The notes below the pieces were generated by a model. The model saw nothing but the letters and a program-made list of their open reading frames with translations, was not told the DNA's origin and made no database searches. This document shows, piece by piece, positions 46,422-58,908 of a DNA stretch of 64,000 nt (positions are counted from its first letter, which is position 1; each line of letters begins with the position of its first letter). Both the position numbers and the translations under genes were made by a program. The DNA lies in contig NC_020169.2 in the NCBI RefSeq assembly GCF_000224145.3, positions 2,282,662 to 2,346,661 on the forward strand, written 5' to 3'. Source of the DNA: Ciona intestinalis. Taxonomy: Eukaryota > Chordata > Ascidiacea > Phlebobranchia > Cionidae.

Positions 46422-46554
46422 ATATAACGACATTGGTTTCACATGGAATGGAACGTCAGCAATTCCAATGCACGCGAACAACAGTAACCGTGTTATATTG
46501 GATTGCAACCATGGATGGGTATATGAAGGTGACATAACTACGATATCCACAGAG
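46422..46554 (+). pseudogene. relic SLC22 exon 3 (upstream partial duplicate)
   Basis: This 133-nt exon keeps an AG acceptor and GT donor and is almost identical to exon 3 of the SLC22 gene at 49851-49983 (shared [11 protein letters not shown] and [15 protein letters not shown]). It differs by a few bases and by DITTIS against DRTTLA before the donor. I find no partner exons around it: no exon 1, 2 or 4. A short match to SLC22 3'-flank sequence remains near 47385-47420 (compare 54127-54160). It looks like the decayed remains of a tandem SLC22 copy. Confidence 0.8.
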
Positions 46555-46835
46555 GTGCTTGCCATTTTGGATTCCTTTAATATTACAGATTTGGAAATGC
46601 CTGTAACTCTTACTGTTTGTTGTGTTTCTGTGACTTTTATTGTTCTATAATTCTAAGGTGGATGTACACAGTATCCGGTGTGAATTCCGGACAAAAGTAC
46701 AATACAATGTTACTCGATTCTGACAGCAAAAATTCGACCCGGTGTTATAATATATTCGTTTCGATTGATTTATTTGTACCGGGCGCTATTGCGCATGCGC
46801 CAAGACGCTACTGCGCATGCCCACACTCGGTCTAA

Positions 46836-49344
46836 ATTTATCACGACCCTCCATTAAAAACGTTCCAGACAAGATGTTTACACGTTAAAACTTTAGTTTT
46901 GATTTAAAGTCATCAGAACTGAGTTGGTATGTTATTTGTATCCTATAGTAAAAAAGTTTGGGCTAGTTCAATAAGCACATTTTACTTATAATTTACGGTG
47001 CTGGTGAACCTCTCTGTAACCCTTACTGTTCTGTAACTATATGTTACGGGTATATCATTCCGACTAATATGAGACGATAAAAAAAGACAAAGTCGTACTC
47101 CAACCTACTATATTTAACATAAATAAATATCAGTACACATATGATAGCTATTATAAATAACTATAGCTATCGTATAATTTAGTGGGACGGTGTTTGTTCG
47201 AACGGTTGGCTCATCTAGGGGAGTCGTGAGGATACGGTTTTATAATTCTTTGAATGTTCTTTGTTTTTTATCTATGGGGACAAGAAAATAGAATAAAAAC
47301 GTGTCCCGTTTCCCCTCACCCTATAGTATAGTATATTAAAATTGTCGACATTGATAAATATACTTTCTAATATTTTTATGCAGATACACCATTTGTTGTT
47401 TGAGCGGCGGCAGTAAAAGTGGATCAAGTATTCGTCAAAGTCTGTCTGTTTAATTTAACTACCTTGTTACAAATAAAATACGCAGTTCGATGAACTCCAG
47501 GTCATTGTCAAGATGTTTTATTGCTTAGTAAACTAACAGGGAAGCACTCTTTTCTTCTTGATGTAAAACCTGGCGACTTCGTATATAAAAAAATCTTTAA
47601 GGCGGGGACTATATAGCATACTAATACAATATGGGAACCGTAAAGCAGCAAGATTAATGTTTGTGTTGTAGGTTGGGGGGAAATGAAACACTTTGTCGGG
47701 CGAGTCTTTTATTCAGACAGTATTACCACGACTTTATAAGGCGCGCGTCGAAGCTCATTATTGTTGTTAAATATTAAAAAAAATATGTTAAACAGGTAAA
47801 ACATGCGAAATAGTAAAGTGCTAGTCTTGAATGCTCGCTAAATTATAGTAAAGCTGATGAAATATTGTAGTTTACTACGAGTGTGAAAGATGAAACTAGT
47901 TTCATGTATATTCATAAAGAAACTTGAATATTCATAAAGAAACTTGAAATAAAATTATTTCAGTTTTGTGAAAAAAACTAAGATATAAACATGACATGAG
48001 GTAAATAGACAGGGGTCAATATGGCTTTAATTTCGAAAAAAAAAACATTTTAAAGTTATAGATCAGTTCACATGGCAAAGAAACTAGCACACCCGGTTAA
48101 TTTCGGTAGGTTAACTACAAGTTGCAGAATACTATTAATATAAAAGAATTTAAATTTTAAATCCGTCATTCCCCTCATTGCTGTTTTGTAGTATTGTTAT
48201 TATTGTCAAACTTTTAAACGTTTGCTTTTAATTCAATAATTTATACCTCAGGCGTAACCAAATATAATACACTGATATATTAACAAGATATTATAAGGGA
48301 AAAATATTCTAAATTCAGTCACTTGCACTTTATCAAAGTGCAAAAATACATAACCGCGTTTCAGAAGTTATTATGATGTGACGTAATCATAAGTTATTAT
48401 GACGTAATAAAGCAAATTTTGTTAAACTTATATACACTGGCCAATTTTCTCATTTTTATATTAATTTCGAAACGAATGCTTTTTTAGATCTGTAGTATAC
48501 AATAGCCAGAAAAATTATCAGGTATTAAATAGACTTAACAAACAAAATTTTGCTGATCCAAAGCGGCTTGTGTTTAAGATGTATCTAATTTTATTTGGTG
48601 TAAAATGCAGTCATTTTTTCCAAGTAGCCTACCTATTATGCAGAAGTTTAACTTGTTTCTGCAGAACACGTTATGCTTGACTGGCAAAATCGGGTTTCCT
48701 GTACTAAAAAGTCTGCTATGTACGTTTTCTGCAAGAAAAATTTCGGACCTAGATTTTTTTTTAGAACTGTTAGGTGTCAGAAGAAACAAATAGCGATAAA
48801 ACAGACAGCATTTGTGGTACGAACTAGTTATTTTATCACTTCAATGTGCTGTGTAAACTGCTTTTCTGTTGTTATGTAAGCAAGGTTTCGCTTGTTTAGA
48901 ACTAGATTTCGGGCTGTTAATAGACCATCTAAAACTAACCAATGGGTGCACCTGCATCTGAAACCAGCTTTTTCAATTATACTGTATGTGCAGTTTTGCA
49001 AAACAGTCTGTGTTTGATCAGTTCTTTCAGGTTACACGCGATAGTTTGGAGTTAATAGGCACATAACGGCCTATAACGGTCTACTGCAAAAGAAAGACAT
49101 AACGGTCTACTACTGCAATGTTTAGTCTATAGTTACAGAAGGCATCCATTCATTTCCAGTTACTGCAAAATATTAGTTGACTTTTTTAAAATAGGCGATT
49201 AGATTGGCTTAAATTGGAATTTTTCTTAAGAGGTCGCACAGAAATTGCATAATAATAAGTCTAAGTGTATTGTGTTGACCTTCGTGTGTATATAGTGGTC
49301 ACCAATTAGCTTGTAGATTTGTATTGGTAATTTGTACAAAACTG
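46836..49344. other. intergenic region between SLC22 relic and SLC22 gene
   Basis: It contains a partial MITE (47178-47330), a MITE end in the other orientation near 47095, and otherwise AT-rich unique sequence. I see no supported exon. Confidence 0.5.
47178..47330 (+). mobile_element. MITE, 5'-degraded
   Basis: GGAGTCGTGAGGATACGGTT and the 3' end CCCTCACCCTATAGTATA are clear; the first third is rearranged. Confidence 0.7.
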
Positions 49345-52300
49345 ATGGATCAATTTGCTGAAACTCTGGACAAAATTGGCTCGTTTGGCAAGTACCAAGT
49401 TTTCATCTGCGGATTGTTAGCCTTTAGCACTGTCCCGAATGGATTTCTTGTTATGGCGCCAGTGTTCACACAAAACACTCCGCAACATTACTGCCGAATC
49501 CCACAACTTGAAAAGCTAGCCACGCAGCAGGTAACCGACATTTTTTAATTAAAAGCTTTAGACTATCAATTGCGTTTCGTGACAGAATATTTCGCGGGAT
49601 TCAACTGAATACCAAACTTGGTTGGATTTCAGTTTACCTTTGGAAAAGAATAAGGAAGGGGTCTTTGCAAAGAGCCAATGCAAGAGGTATATGGTATATA
49701 TTTAGTAAATCCACGGCCTACTAGAGATATCTCTAGTAGGCCGAGAGATATCTCTAGTAGGCCGTGGTAAATCCCTTTTTAACACAGGAGATCCCGTTTC
49801 TTATCCATTAAGACAGGATTTTTCAGAATTCACAAATCTAATTGTTATAGGTACAGCGACATAGGTTTCACATGGAATGGAACGTCAGCAATTCCAATGC
49901 ACACGAACAACAGTAACCGTGTTATATTGGATTGCAACCATGGATGGGTATATGAAGGTGATAGAACAACTCTTGCTACAGAGGTGTTTGGTTCTACTAT
50001 GTAGTATATAATATTCAAATATTCGGATCGTGTTTAAACCAAAGTTAGTATAGACCAAGTTAGGAAACGGATTGTAAAACAACGAGTCTTGTTATCCATT
50101 GTCGCGCGTCCATGACGTCATAGACGCCACCATTACGGAGCCCACGGCATAGCATTTTATCATTGCTGGGTGCTGTTTTTCGTTTAAATTTTGCGATTTT
50201 TTAAAAACCAAGCACTTCTGCGAGTAAAAATGGCTTTCTACTAATGTTATATCTTATCACAATAATAAACCTCACAAAAATAATCAACTTTTATTGAACA
50301 TTCAATCGATTAAGGAGTAAAAAAACAGAAAATATCAAGTTTACTATAGCCAAAAACATAAAAAAACATGTTTAAAATATAAAAATACAAACAAAAACGC
50401 ATAACATTACCATAAACTGGTGTATCTAGCTGCAGTTTTGCATGTAAATTGTTGTGATTTTACTTTTTGGCTCACAAACTTAACACGTATACCCGGCAAC
50501 GAAACTTAAGGTATCTTTGTAAAATTTGCCTAATATCGAAGTGACATTGAGGAAAACAATACTGAGTTACTATTTTTTGTCCTCTGCTTGAATTAGTAAG
50601 TAACGGGTCTTTATGAAATCGGAAAACGCGAACACTTTATCTGCTAGTACTTATTAAGCAGTTTGGAGCTGCATGTCCACTCATGTTGGATTATACATGT
50701 AGTAATGAATGGTTCTGTAGATTCGTAGGTATGATCAAATACTATTATGTAAACTAAGCTGATTGCTGCTAGTCTTAATCGCCAACGTAAAGTACCCTGT
50801 TAAACCACACTGTACGCCGAAAACCAGTCAAAATATTAATTTACTTCACATTAATTCCTAGATTTAATATTATATAACAAGGTTTGTATTAGAAATTATA
50901 TTTTAAATGTTAAAACAACCGCTATATGTGTTTTCTAGCTTTGTATCGCTTACAAGAACTAAATGAACACATGCCGACCATGCATTTGTATAGGCGATTC
51001 ACGCTCTGTGGGCTCCGTAATGGCGGACACGAGCGGGGGTTTCCTAACTTGGTCTATACTAACTTTGGTTTAAACCATTAACAACGGTCTATAGGAGTCG
51101 TAAGGATACGGTTTTATAATTCTTCGAACGTTCTTTGTTTACTCCCAAATAAAACGCGAAAACAGATAGAAAAGGTGTTCCATCTTCTCTACCCTACTAA
51201 TACATAACATAACAATTTCCACTTTATTTTTCAGTGGGATATCGTGTGTGATGATGCATGGCTCTTGCCTCTGACGACAACATTATATATGATTGGGTTT
51301 TTAATTGGGTCGTTTATAAGTGGAATCTTTTCGGACAGGTTTTGTATACCTTCCTTACTGTATTTATGGTTGTATAGTAAGTAAAGTTTTTGTTTCGCAG
51401 ATACGGCAGAAGGCCCACGTTCCTACTTGGTACTGTGGCAATGTATGCGTGCATAGGATTAAACAGCTTTTCTGTGAACATTTACATGTACATGGCGACT
51501 TTTTTTGGATGTGGTGTTACGGCACTGATCAACTACATGGCTGCATTCGTTTTAGGTCGGTATATAACGTTATAGAAGATGCCAAACGTACAAAAGGGTG
51601 TACCGGAATAAAAAATGAATTTCTTTTATAGCAAGTGAAATAATCCATGTTTCGAAGCGATCCTTGATCGGCAGTTTGGAAACTACTGGATTTTCTGTCG
51701 GATACATGGTGCTAGTTCCAGCTGCCTACTTAATAACCGACTGGCAATGGCTCGTTAGAATTCAAGTCATTTTCGGGGTAATCTTCATACCCTATTATTG
51801 GTAAGTACATATCGTTTAGTGGAGGAAGGTGGGACTCTTAAGTACATATTGCTTAACATTTCCAAAATCAAAATATACGTCGGTTTTTGGAGGACTGCAG
51901 CTTAAAGATCTGCACGAAAAAGTCTTTGTCATCTACATATCTCAGATTTTTTCACAAAACTAAAACTAATTTTAAGAGCCAAAATCACACCGTGCAAAAT
52001 ATTTTATCCTTTTTTACTCAACTACGGTATACTGGATTGGTGAATTAAAATCGTAAACTACAAAATTTCGGTAGCTTTAATATGATTCAGCGAGCATTCA
52101 AAATTAGCAACGTATATTATTATGCTTTTAATCAACCACTCCTGTCTTGAACCGAGTCCCGTATTCCCAGCCTACAATAAAATCAAATATCCTTTACCGC
52201 TAAGCTAGCGAGCGGTAAACGTCGATTTTACAGTGACGAAACTCGTGCAATTTCTATGACAATATTAAGGTGGTGATTCTGCATGCATTAGGTGGTTACC

Positions 52301-54061
52301 GGAGTCTCCTTTATGGTTAATGTGCTCGGGTAAGGTTGAGGAAGCGATGGTAATTATGCGCAAAATTGCAAAAATCAACGGCAAGACAATTGAAGACGAC
52401 GATTTAAAGAAGTCGTTGCTTCTGGTGGTATGTGTGGCGTAAATCGATTCTCAACATACCATTGTCTGTTAATATGTACACTCTTGCAGAAAAGTGATGA
52501 AAAAGAAAAGCCCCAAGAGAAAGCTGTTCAAAAATTCACATATTTGGACATGCTGAAACATTCAAGTATCCGTAAACGGTCCCTGGTTATGTTCTACATT
52601 TGGTCAGTATTAAACTTGAAGTCAAGACCTCAAACTAACCAATATTTTAAAGGTTTATGGTGTCCATGGTTTACTACTGCATCAGCCTGAATACTTCCAA
52701 TCTGGGTGGAAACAAGTTTATCAACTGTTTCGTAGCAGCAGCTGTTGAGATTCCTTCTTATGTTCTGTCCTGTTTTTCACTGGAATTAGTTGGAAGACGT
52801 TGTGTGCTATCATTATTCCTTTGCATTAGTGCAATTACACTTGGAATTTCACCATTTTTAAAAGCAGGCAAGACTATAATTTCAATAAAATTTAAAGCTC
52901 CGACCTTTGCAAAGAAAGTGACTTTAAGAACATTTTTCTTCTAATTGCACAATAATACTTATCATTATCATTGTTTGCATCGATTATTTTGAGTTTCCAC
53001 TTATAAAGTTACAGGTTTTTATTATTCTTTGTGGGTAAGATTCTTGTTAAGGGCCTGGGATTTAGCCTAGGCTAGATCTGGCCCATTACCCAACACCCAA
53101 AAAGCCCATTTAAGTCTTTCATGACCTGTCAATGACGCGACATCGCCGTCAGTATTTTTCGCACCCTTTTTACCCTCGTGTGGTTACGAGTTCTCACACT
53201 TTTCAACTTGGTTTATGATTTTTGCTTTGATATAGCTTAGCCTTATATTTTGAACTAAGTTACAAGGTTAATCAGGTCTTTTTAACACGGTTCTTTCCAT
53301 AGAGTTAATTTAATATGACTTGTTATTTGTAATCCATAGCCAAATTACAAAATATGTGACGTTTGTTTGGTATAAGTTTAAGATTATCGCCATTTTTAGT
53401 TTCTGAAACTCTTATGATTGCGGGGGCGATGACAAGCAAATTCTTCATTAGCGCGTGCTTCAATATCAGTTACTTATTTTGCGGTGAACTTTTCCCAACT
53501 CTCATGAGAAACATGAGTATTGGAGCGTCTTCTACTGCTGCAAGAGTTGGGTCTATTGCTTCACCTTATCTTATTTTCTTAGGTACGTTTTACTATGGCT
53601 ACATTATACTCAGTGTATGCGTCAAACCCTGAAGATTAATATTTCTTTATAATTAATCGCCATTGCACCGCAGCAGCACACGGTGTATGCAACGATAGGT
53701 GACGGTTTGGGCAAAAAATGTTTTATATGTGTGAATAGCGAGTCGTACCTGGCCAACGAAGTTCAAACACAGGTTACATATATATAACAGGCCAGCAAAC
53801 AAACTTCTATTCTCCGTACCTCATTATGGCTTCATTTGGTCTGTCGGCTGCGGGACTTTGCTTGCTTCTTCCAGAAACGAAATCCATTCCATTGCCAGAG
53901 ACGATGGAAGATGCTGAAGAATTAGAAAGGTTACTAGCTTAATATTAAATATACGTTACAGGGCCAACTTTAACCGAAATCCCTATGGTCGACCGGCTGC
54001 ATCCGTATATGATAACACCAAAAAAAGACTAAGTTACCAGCCTCTTTGTAATAGGCAATGA
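49345..54061 (+). CDS. SLC22-family organic ion transporter (12 exons)
   Basis: Major-facilitator carrier of the organic cation/anion transporter family, about 550 aa. Exons: 49345-49530, 49586-49686, 49851-49983, 51235-51338, 51401-51555, 51632-51800, 52292-52427, 52490-52602, 52653-52867, 53400-53582, 53791-53929, 53962-54061; phases agree throughout. It starts [18 protein letters not shown], then TM1. A large extracellular loop holds several cysteines and ends [10 protein letters not shown]. The family mark [15 protein letters not shown] is next, followed by [17 protein letters not shown] (MFS loop 2-3). [11 protein letters not shown] precedes the long cytoplasmic helix, and [17 protein letters not shown] matches the late family motif. 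The tail reads [21 protein letters not shown]. The intron after exon 9 begins with GC. Intron 3 is enlarged by a MITE that itself holds a hAT-type element. Which human SLC22 member is closest cannot be told here. Confidence 0.93.
49711..49767. repeat. short palindrome, GGCCTACTAGAGATAT type
   Basis: CCACGGCCTACTAGAGATAT is followed by its inverse, partly duplicated, ending ATCTCTAGTAGGCCGTGG. The same unit occurs at 58193-58260. It lies in SLC22 intron 2. Confidence 0.8.
49996..51204 (+). mobile_element. MITE split by a nested hAT element
   Basis: The 5' part (49996-50039) holds CAAATATTCGGATCGTGTTT. The 3' part (51068-51204) resumes with CCATTAACAACGGTCTATAG and ends CATCTTCTCTACCCTACTAA. 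The break point is the hAT insertion at 50040-51067. Confidence 0.85.
50040..51067. mobile_element. non-autonomous hAT-type DNA transposon, 1,028 bp
   Basis: The ends are perfect inverse complements for at least 28 bp: left CAAAGTTAGTATAGACCAAG, right the inverse ending CTATACTAACTTTG. The 8-bp direct repeat GTTTAAAC flanks both ends (50032-50039 and 51068-51075). An 8-bp target duplication and CAAAG termini fit the hAT superfamily. A second subterminal inverted block contains CCATTACGGAGCCCAC. I see no transposase frame inside. It is inserted in a MITE within SLC22 intron 3, so it is younger than that MITE. Confidence 0.9.
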
Positions 54062-54395
54062 AAAAGAAGGCTTATTTGTATGAGCGGACTGTACAAAACG
54101 CTTTACTGTTTATTTTTCTTCACGCAGGTACACCATATGTTGTTCAAGCAGAAGCAGAAAAAATATGCCAACAACTTGTCAAAGTTCGGCTGTATAAAAA
54201 CGAGCTCGTTACCGTTTCACTGGCGAATTTTAGATTGCTAAAAACACAACACATTACTAACATATTTTTGGCCAACAGATTACCAACATTTTTACCCAAT
54301 CTATAGGTTTGAAAGTAAAATGTTAAAAAGTAACAAAGTAAAATTGCTTACAGTGTATACTTTTAACTGCACCTAAAAATATTACGAATATATCT

Positions 54396-54401
54396 AATAA
54401 A
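54396..54401 (+). terminator. poly(A) signal downstream of SLC22 gene
   Basis: AATAAA about 335 bp after the SLC22 stop codon and before the next gene. Confidence 0.4.
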
Positions 54402-54959
54402 TGAGGTGTGTAATTACTAAGTGTTGTGAATGCGCAATCATAAACCAGGGGATATTTAATCAGAGAAACAATTTAACACTATTGGTATGGTTAGAGTAAA
54501 CTGTATAAAAAGCCACGTTATGTGGGAGTTTTGAACGGGCAAATATTCCCTATTTGTTTGTATATGTGGGTAGGTCAATGTTACTCGTCATGCGGTCAAT
54601 GGCCCAATTTTAAACAATACTATAATCAAAACAAACTATTGCTTTCTGATAGCTAGTTAGGCAGACATAAACATTGCTATAGTATAGAGAAGATTTATAT
54701 ACGAATATGACTTACAACGGTCGAGTGTTTATTGTGAAAAGTCACATTTCTGGAACACTAGTCGTGCCTGCGGGCAAGCGTCAGCTATGATTTTAAACAG
54801 CTTGCAAATCGAGCAGCAAGTGGTTCGACTTTAAGTTTTTACAATTATGCTATGATCAACCCCGGGATGCAAGAAAAAAGAGCCAGCAGACAAGCCGGTT
54901 TTCGTTAGCCGTGAGACACAGAACGCGAGATTTTCGTAAGAAGTGAACGTTTTTGCACA

Positions 54960-57900
54960 ATGATAGCAAGGTATATGAGAGTTATTTATTTAATTGTTGC
55001 TATCGTTCATGTTTCTTATCAGCAACAAGAAGAAATAAAACGTAAGTTAAACATTGATTAAAAAACTTAAATACCAAGTTCGCAAATTAAACATATTATT
55101 AAGTTTTATGCATAGATTCGCTATCAGTAGAATTCTCATTATACTTTCTTGACGTGTAGACATTCTATGTAATAGCTTAGCACTAGCCAACAATAACGCC
55201 TTTTAGTAGGGAGGATGAAACACCTCTTTATTGAGTATTTTTTTACATAGTATAAGTATAACTATGTAAAAAGAGATGGCAACATATCAAGTTATATTCT
55301 ATCAGCCGAAGTGATTGGAACATGCGGTGGAAGGTACACTGGATCGAGAAGCGGGAGTTTTTCCAGTCCAGGCTTCCCCTTTACCAACTACAACACAACA
55401 GCCAATTGCACTTACGAGGTTGAAGCACCTTCAGGTTATCTTATTGCAGTAAGTGGAACGAGTGGTTTTAAAAGTAGAAGGATACAATATTTTGACGAAA
55501 TGCTGACCGTTATGTTTTATACGAGTTTAATACTTACAGTAGGGTGGGGAAAGATGGGACACCTTTTCGTTTGATTCTCTTGTCAATTTAGTAAAGTATA
55601 CAAAGAACATTCAAAGAATTATTAAACTTTATGCTCACGTCTCTCATAGACAGTTGCTAATTGTTTAAATCATGATCTGGGCATTTGAGTATTATGTGCT
55701 AAAGGTGTCCTGTTTTTAGTGTTGTAGGGATAAGGTTATGTTCTGTAGATATTCGTAAAAGAGTATCAAAACATGAACCATCTTACTCAAACTTATCCGA
55801 CAGGACAGGAGGACAGTCTAAATTAAATGAAAAATATTAACGTCTTAATTTTAGTTTCAGAGCACATACATGGACATCGAGCCTGTGGTACTGGGTGTTT
55901 GCTTTGACTTTGTTGCGGTTTACAAAACTGGTAACCTAAATGACGAACCCGAAAAATTTTGCGGCAGTTCCAGTATTCCGTTAGACTCGACTACAGGCAA
56001 TCGGCTAATGTAAATTATGCATTGCTTTTTTAGAGTCGGGTGTTTGAACTCTGTTGCTTTTTTAGAGTCGTCTTTCAAAGTGATCTGACTTTCAACTACC
56101 CGGGGTTCGTTGTTACTTGGGGTTGGGTCGACCCATCAATTCTGCCACCCGTTTTAGAGTGTAATTTCGACGGAGCTATACCTTTATGTTCAGGTATACA
56201 CATTATATTAACTCGGTAATAGAAACGTTTTTAAAACAACACTTTAGGTTGGACGCAATTCACTTACGATTTATTTGACTGGTCGCTTGATCGAGCGAGA
56301 TATGCGGGCTCCGTTATAGGCATACAAGAGGACCATACGACAGGCACTATAGGTAAGTGTGTGATTTATTCATGGCATTAAACATCGCGCATGAACAATG
56401 AAAACTTTCTTTCTCTTACATTGCATTGTTCATATGTTATAAACCTTAATATTGTTTGGCCAACATGTTTACTGTTACGGTTTAAGATTCTAGTTAACTG
56501 ACGTACATAACTGTATACACAGCAAACTAAATGCAACCAATACCGACTGTAACCATCGTGCTGTAACGGTCTATATGGCGTGTCCTAGAATGGCCGAGCT
56601 TGTCAAACGAGGGATGCAGATTGTCGGAAAACGCTTACGAAGATTAAGTGTAAAAAATTATTTTGGTTGTTGCGAGGTGCGTGCGTACGGTTTTCTAAAA
56701 ATAAAAACACACACACAGGCCGTATGGTTTTACAAACTATCGCACACAAAAGAAAACGAGTATATTAAAACACACATACCGGACAATTTTGATGACATGT
56801 AACCCGGCGCAGACAGGGCCGCTCAGGGGTAACGAGTTAAACAAGGTGGAGGATTGCAGATAAAATCCAGCATCACACTTAAACAGCGACAGAAAAAAAG
56901 TACAGACAAAAAATGGTTGCCAGCAATCTACGTGGCGCAATTGTGACGTCACAAAGCACAAACAGTTTTACATTGGAAATTGAATTTGGGGACATAACTA
57001 AGCTAAACTACAGATCAAGAACAAATTAAGACGTTACACCGACTATATGATATTAAGCAACAGTAGAGTAACAGTTGGTACATACCTTCTTCAGTAGCAA
57101 TGATGGATATAATGTTAGTAATATAACTATCTTTTTACAAAACTGCAAAGCTGTAAATTAATAGCTACCATAAACTGTAGGTGTCTACTATCACCAGCAG
57201 AGTCAGACTAACTCCATGAACAACAAACCAAACTTGTGGTTAAAAGAAAGCGTGGACTCGCGCGGCGACTGATTAGAAAATTGGCTTAAAAAACGCGCGC
57301 TTTTTGAGACCTTTGCATGTATTCGCAAAGCGTTTTTATTAAATTCTTTCCCTAAATATATGTTCCACTTATCATTAAAATTTCCGCATGTTTTTTATTT
57401 TAAGTTGGTAGATACGCATATATCACCTCTGAGGGAAGAAATTTAGGAGACAACGCTATTCTGCTATCACCAACTGCGTATGTTAACGGTAGGAAGATTA
57501 CAAAAGAAGAAGAATTAACGCTCATTTTACATCTTTTAATTTACAATAACTGATACAGATGATGAATATTGCTTTAATGTTTGGTATCGTTCAACGGGTG
57601 ATGGATATCTGTACATTATCAAAGTCAATAGTGATGGTTCCGCCGAATATATCTTTTCCAGTTCCACCGCAACCGACCAAGAATGGCGAGTGGCAAGGGT
57701 ACCAATTCCACAGACGGCCACCCCAGTACAAGTATGCATATTGGTGTTTTACACATATACAAACAGAACATATTCATATCTTTGGCATAGAGAAAGGTGG
57801 GGGAAAGGGCCATCGTTTTATTGTATTTTCAAGTACCGTTTGCTAGTGAACATTCAAAGAATAATAAAACCGTATCTCTAGGCCCACGACTTCCATAGAC

Positions 57901-58908
57901 CGCTGTTAACTGTTAAAAAACACGATCACGATATTTGAATTGTATGTCCTAAAGGTGTTTCATCTTACCTCACAGTACCATATTTGTGTGTTATTAGATT
58001 GCTGTTGAAGGCGTCATCGGAAATAACTCGACGCTTGCAATAGATGATATGCAATTATCGAAAGGTCCATGTCAAACTATAACCACATCAACAGTTACAC
58101 CAAGAGGTATAATGGTTTCGCACTTTAATGCCCCAAAACCGTAAGCGTATTTTTAAATGCAGTCTGTCAGGCAGCAATCTGCAGTCTGCCAACCATGGCC
58201 TACTAGAGATACCGTTAACATAACATATCTCTCTAGTTAACATATCTCTAGTAGGCCGTGTGCCAACCAAGTCGCACAAAATTAAGGCTTAACCGAATCG
58301 GAAAAGAGCGATTTGGTCAGTTATAAACAGAAAGGACTGCATATACCAGTTGTATTTTAGATATTGGCAAACCGTAGCATGCATTAGCGTATGTCAGTAT
58401 ATATATTTACGAACGTTTTCAGTTTCAGTAACTCCTCGTGCAACAACCACACAACCTACAACGACAAGAGAAATTTTAAGTAATGCTTCCTTCTTTACGT
58501 CATTTTTTCTTGTTATTTGCTATTACCGTCACAGACCAAAACATATAAAAATGCTGCTTTCGGAAAATCTATATAGTATGACGGCCGGTGGGATGCGACA
58601 TTTTATTCTTTTGTCCCATATGGTAGTAAAGAAAAAGTAGACCTTAATTGTTTAAAACACGATCAGGATATTTGGAAAATAAGTGATAATGGTGTTCCGT
58701 CTTCCCCCCCAAAATAGCAAACGATACTCAGAGTAATGACTAAAATTCCAGCATGTTTGCAAATAACTATCTATATGTTGCAGCAACCAGAGAAATTTTA
58801 ACCGAAGATCCTGTGATTGAGACTACAACGATGCACCCAGCTGTCCAACATATATTAAATACCTTACACAATATGTTTGTTATGATCGTGGAATGGGTCA
58901 GGCAGAAG
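54960..58908 (+). CDS. secreted CUB-MAM domain protein A (10 exons; 3' end uncertain)
   Basis: Signal peptide MIARYMRVIYLIVAIVHVSY, then CUB (GTCGGRYTGSRSGSFSSPGF, then NCTYEVEAP, VCFDFVAVY, FCGSSSIP, GFVVTWGW), then MAM (ECNFDGAIPLC, WTQFTYDLFDWSLD, GRYAYITSEG, YCFNVWYRSTG, LAIDDMQLSKGPC), then a threonine-rich linker. Exons: 54960-55041, 55306-55448, 55861-56009, 56066-56193, 56248-56352, 57405-57488, 57559-57731, 57998-58106, 58429-58479, 58784-58908; phases agree through exon 10. CUB and MAM are extracellular adhesion or protein-binding modules. In exon 10 the in-phase frame reads TTREILTEDPVIETTT and then a featureless hydrophobic tail. Another frame of the same exon gives a cysteine-bearing segment (see findings). 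The end of the protein is therefore uncertain. It is a convergent paralogue of the minus-strand gene at 59868-62867. Confidence 0.85.
55538..55720 (-). mobile_element. MITE, reverse orientation
   Basis: Starts CAGTAGGGTGGGGAAAGATG; core GTTTAAATCATGATCTGGGC; the distal end is degraded. Intron 2 of CUB-MAM gene A. Confidence 0.8.
57789..57985 (-). mobile_element. MITE, reverse orientation
   Basis: Starts near TAGAGAAAGGTGGGGGAAAG, core TTAAAAAACACGATCACGAT, ends TTTCATCTTACCTCACAGTA, about 18 bp before exon 8 of CUB-MAM gene A. It may supply part of that exon's upstream intron sequence. Confidence 0.75.
58193..58260. repeat. short palindrome, GGCCTACTAGAGATA type
   Basis: It starts CCATGGCCTACTAGAGATA and ends ATATCTCTAGTAGGCCGTG, with a 30-bp middle containing the repeated words AACATATCTCT. 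It is the same family as 49711-49767, in an intron of the plus-strand CUB-MAM gene. Confidence 0.75.
58585..58715 (-). mobile_element. MITE, internally deleted
   Basis: TTGTTTAAAACACGATCAGG and GTTCCGTCTTCCCCCCCA are clear; the first end and about 60 bp of the middle are missing. Confidence 0.7.
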
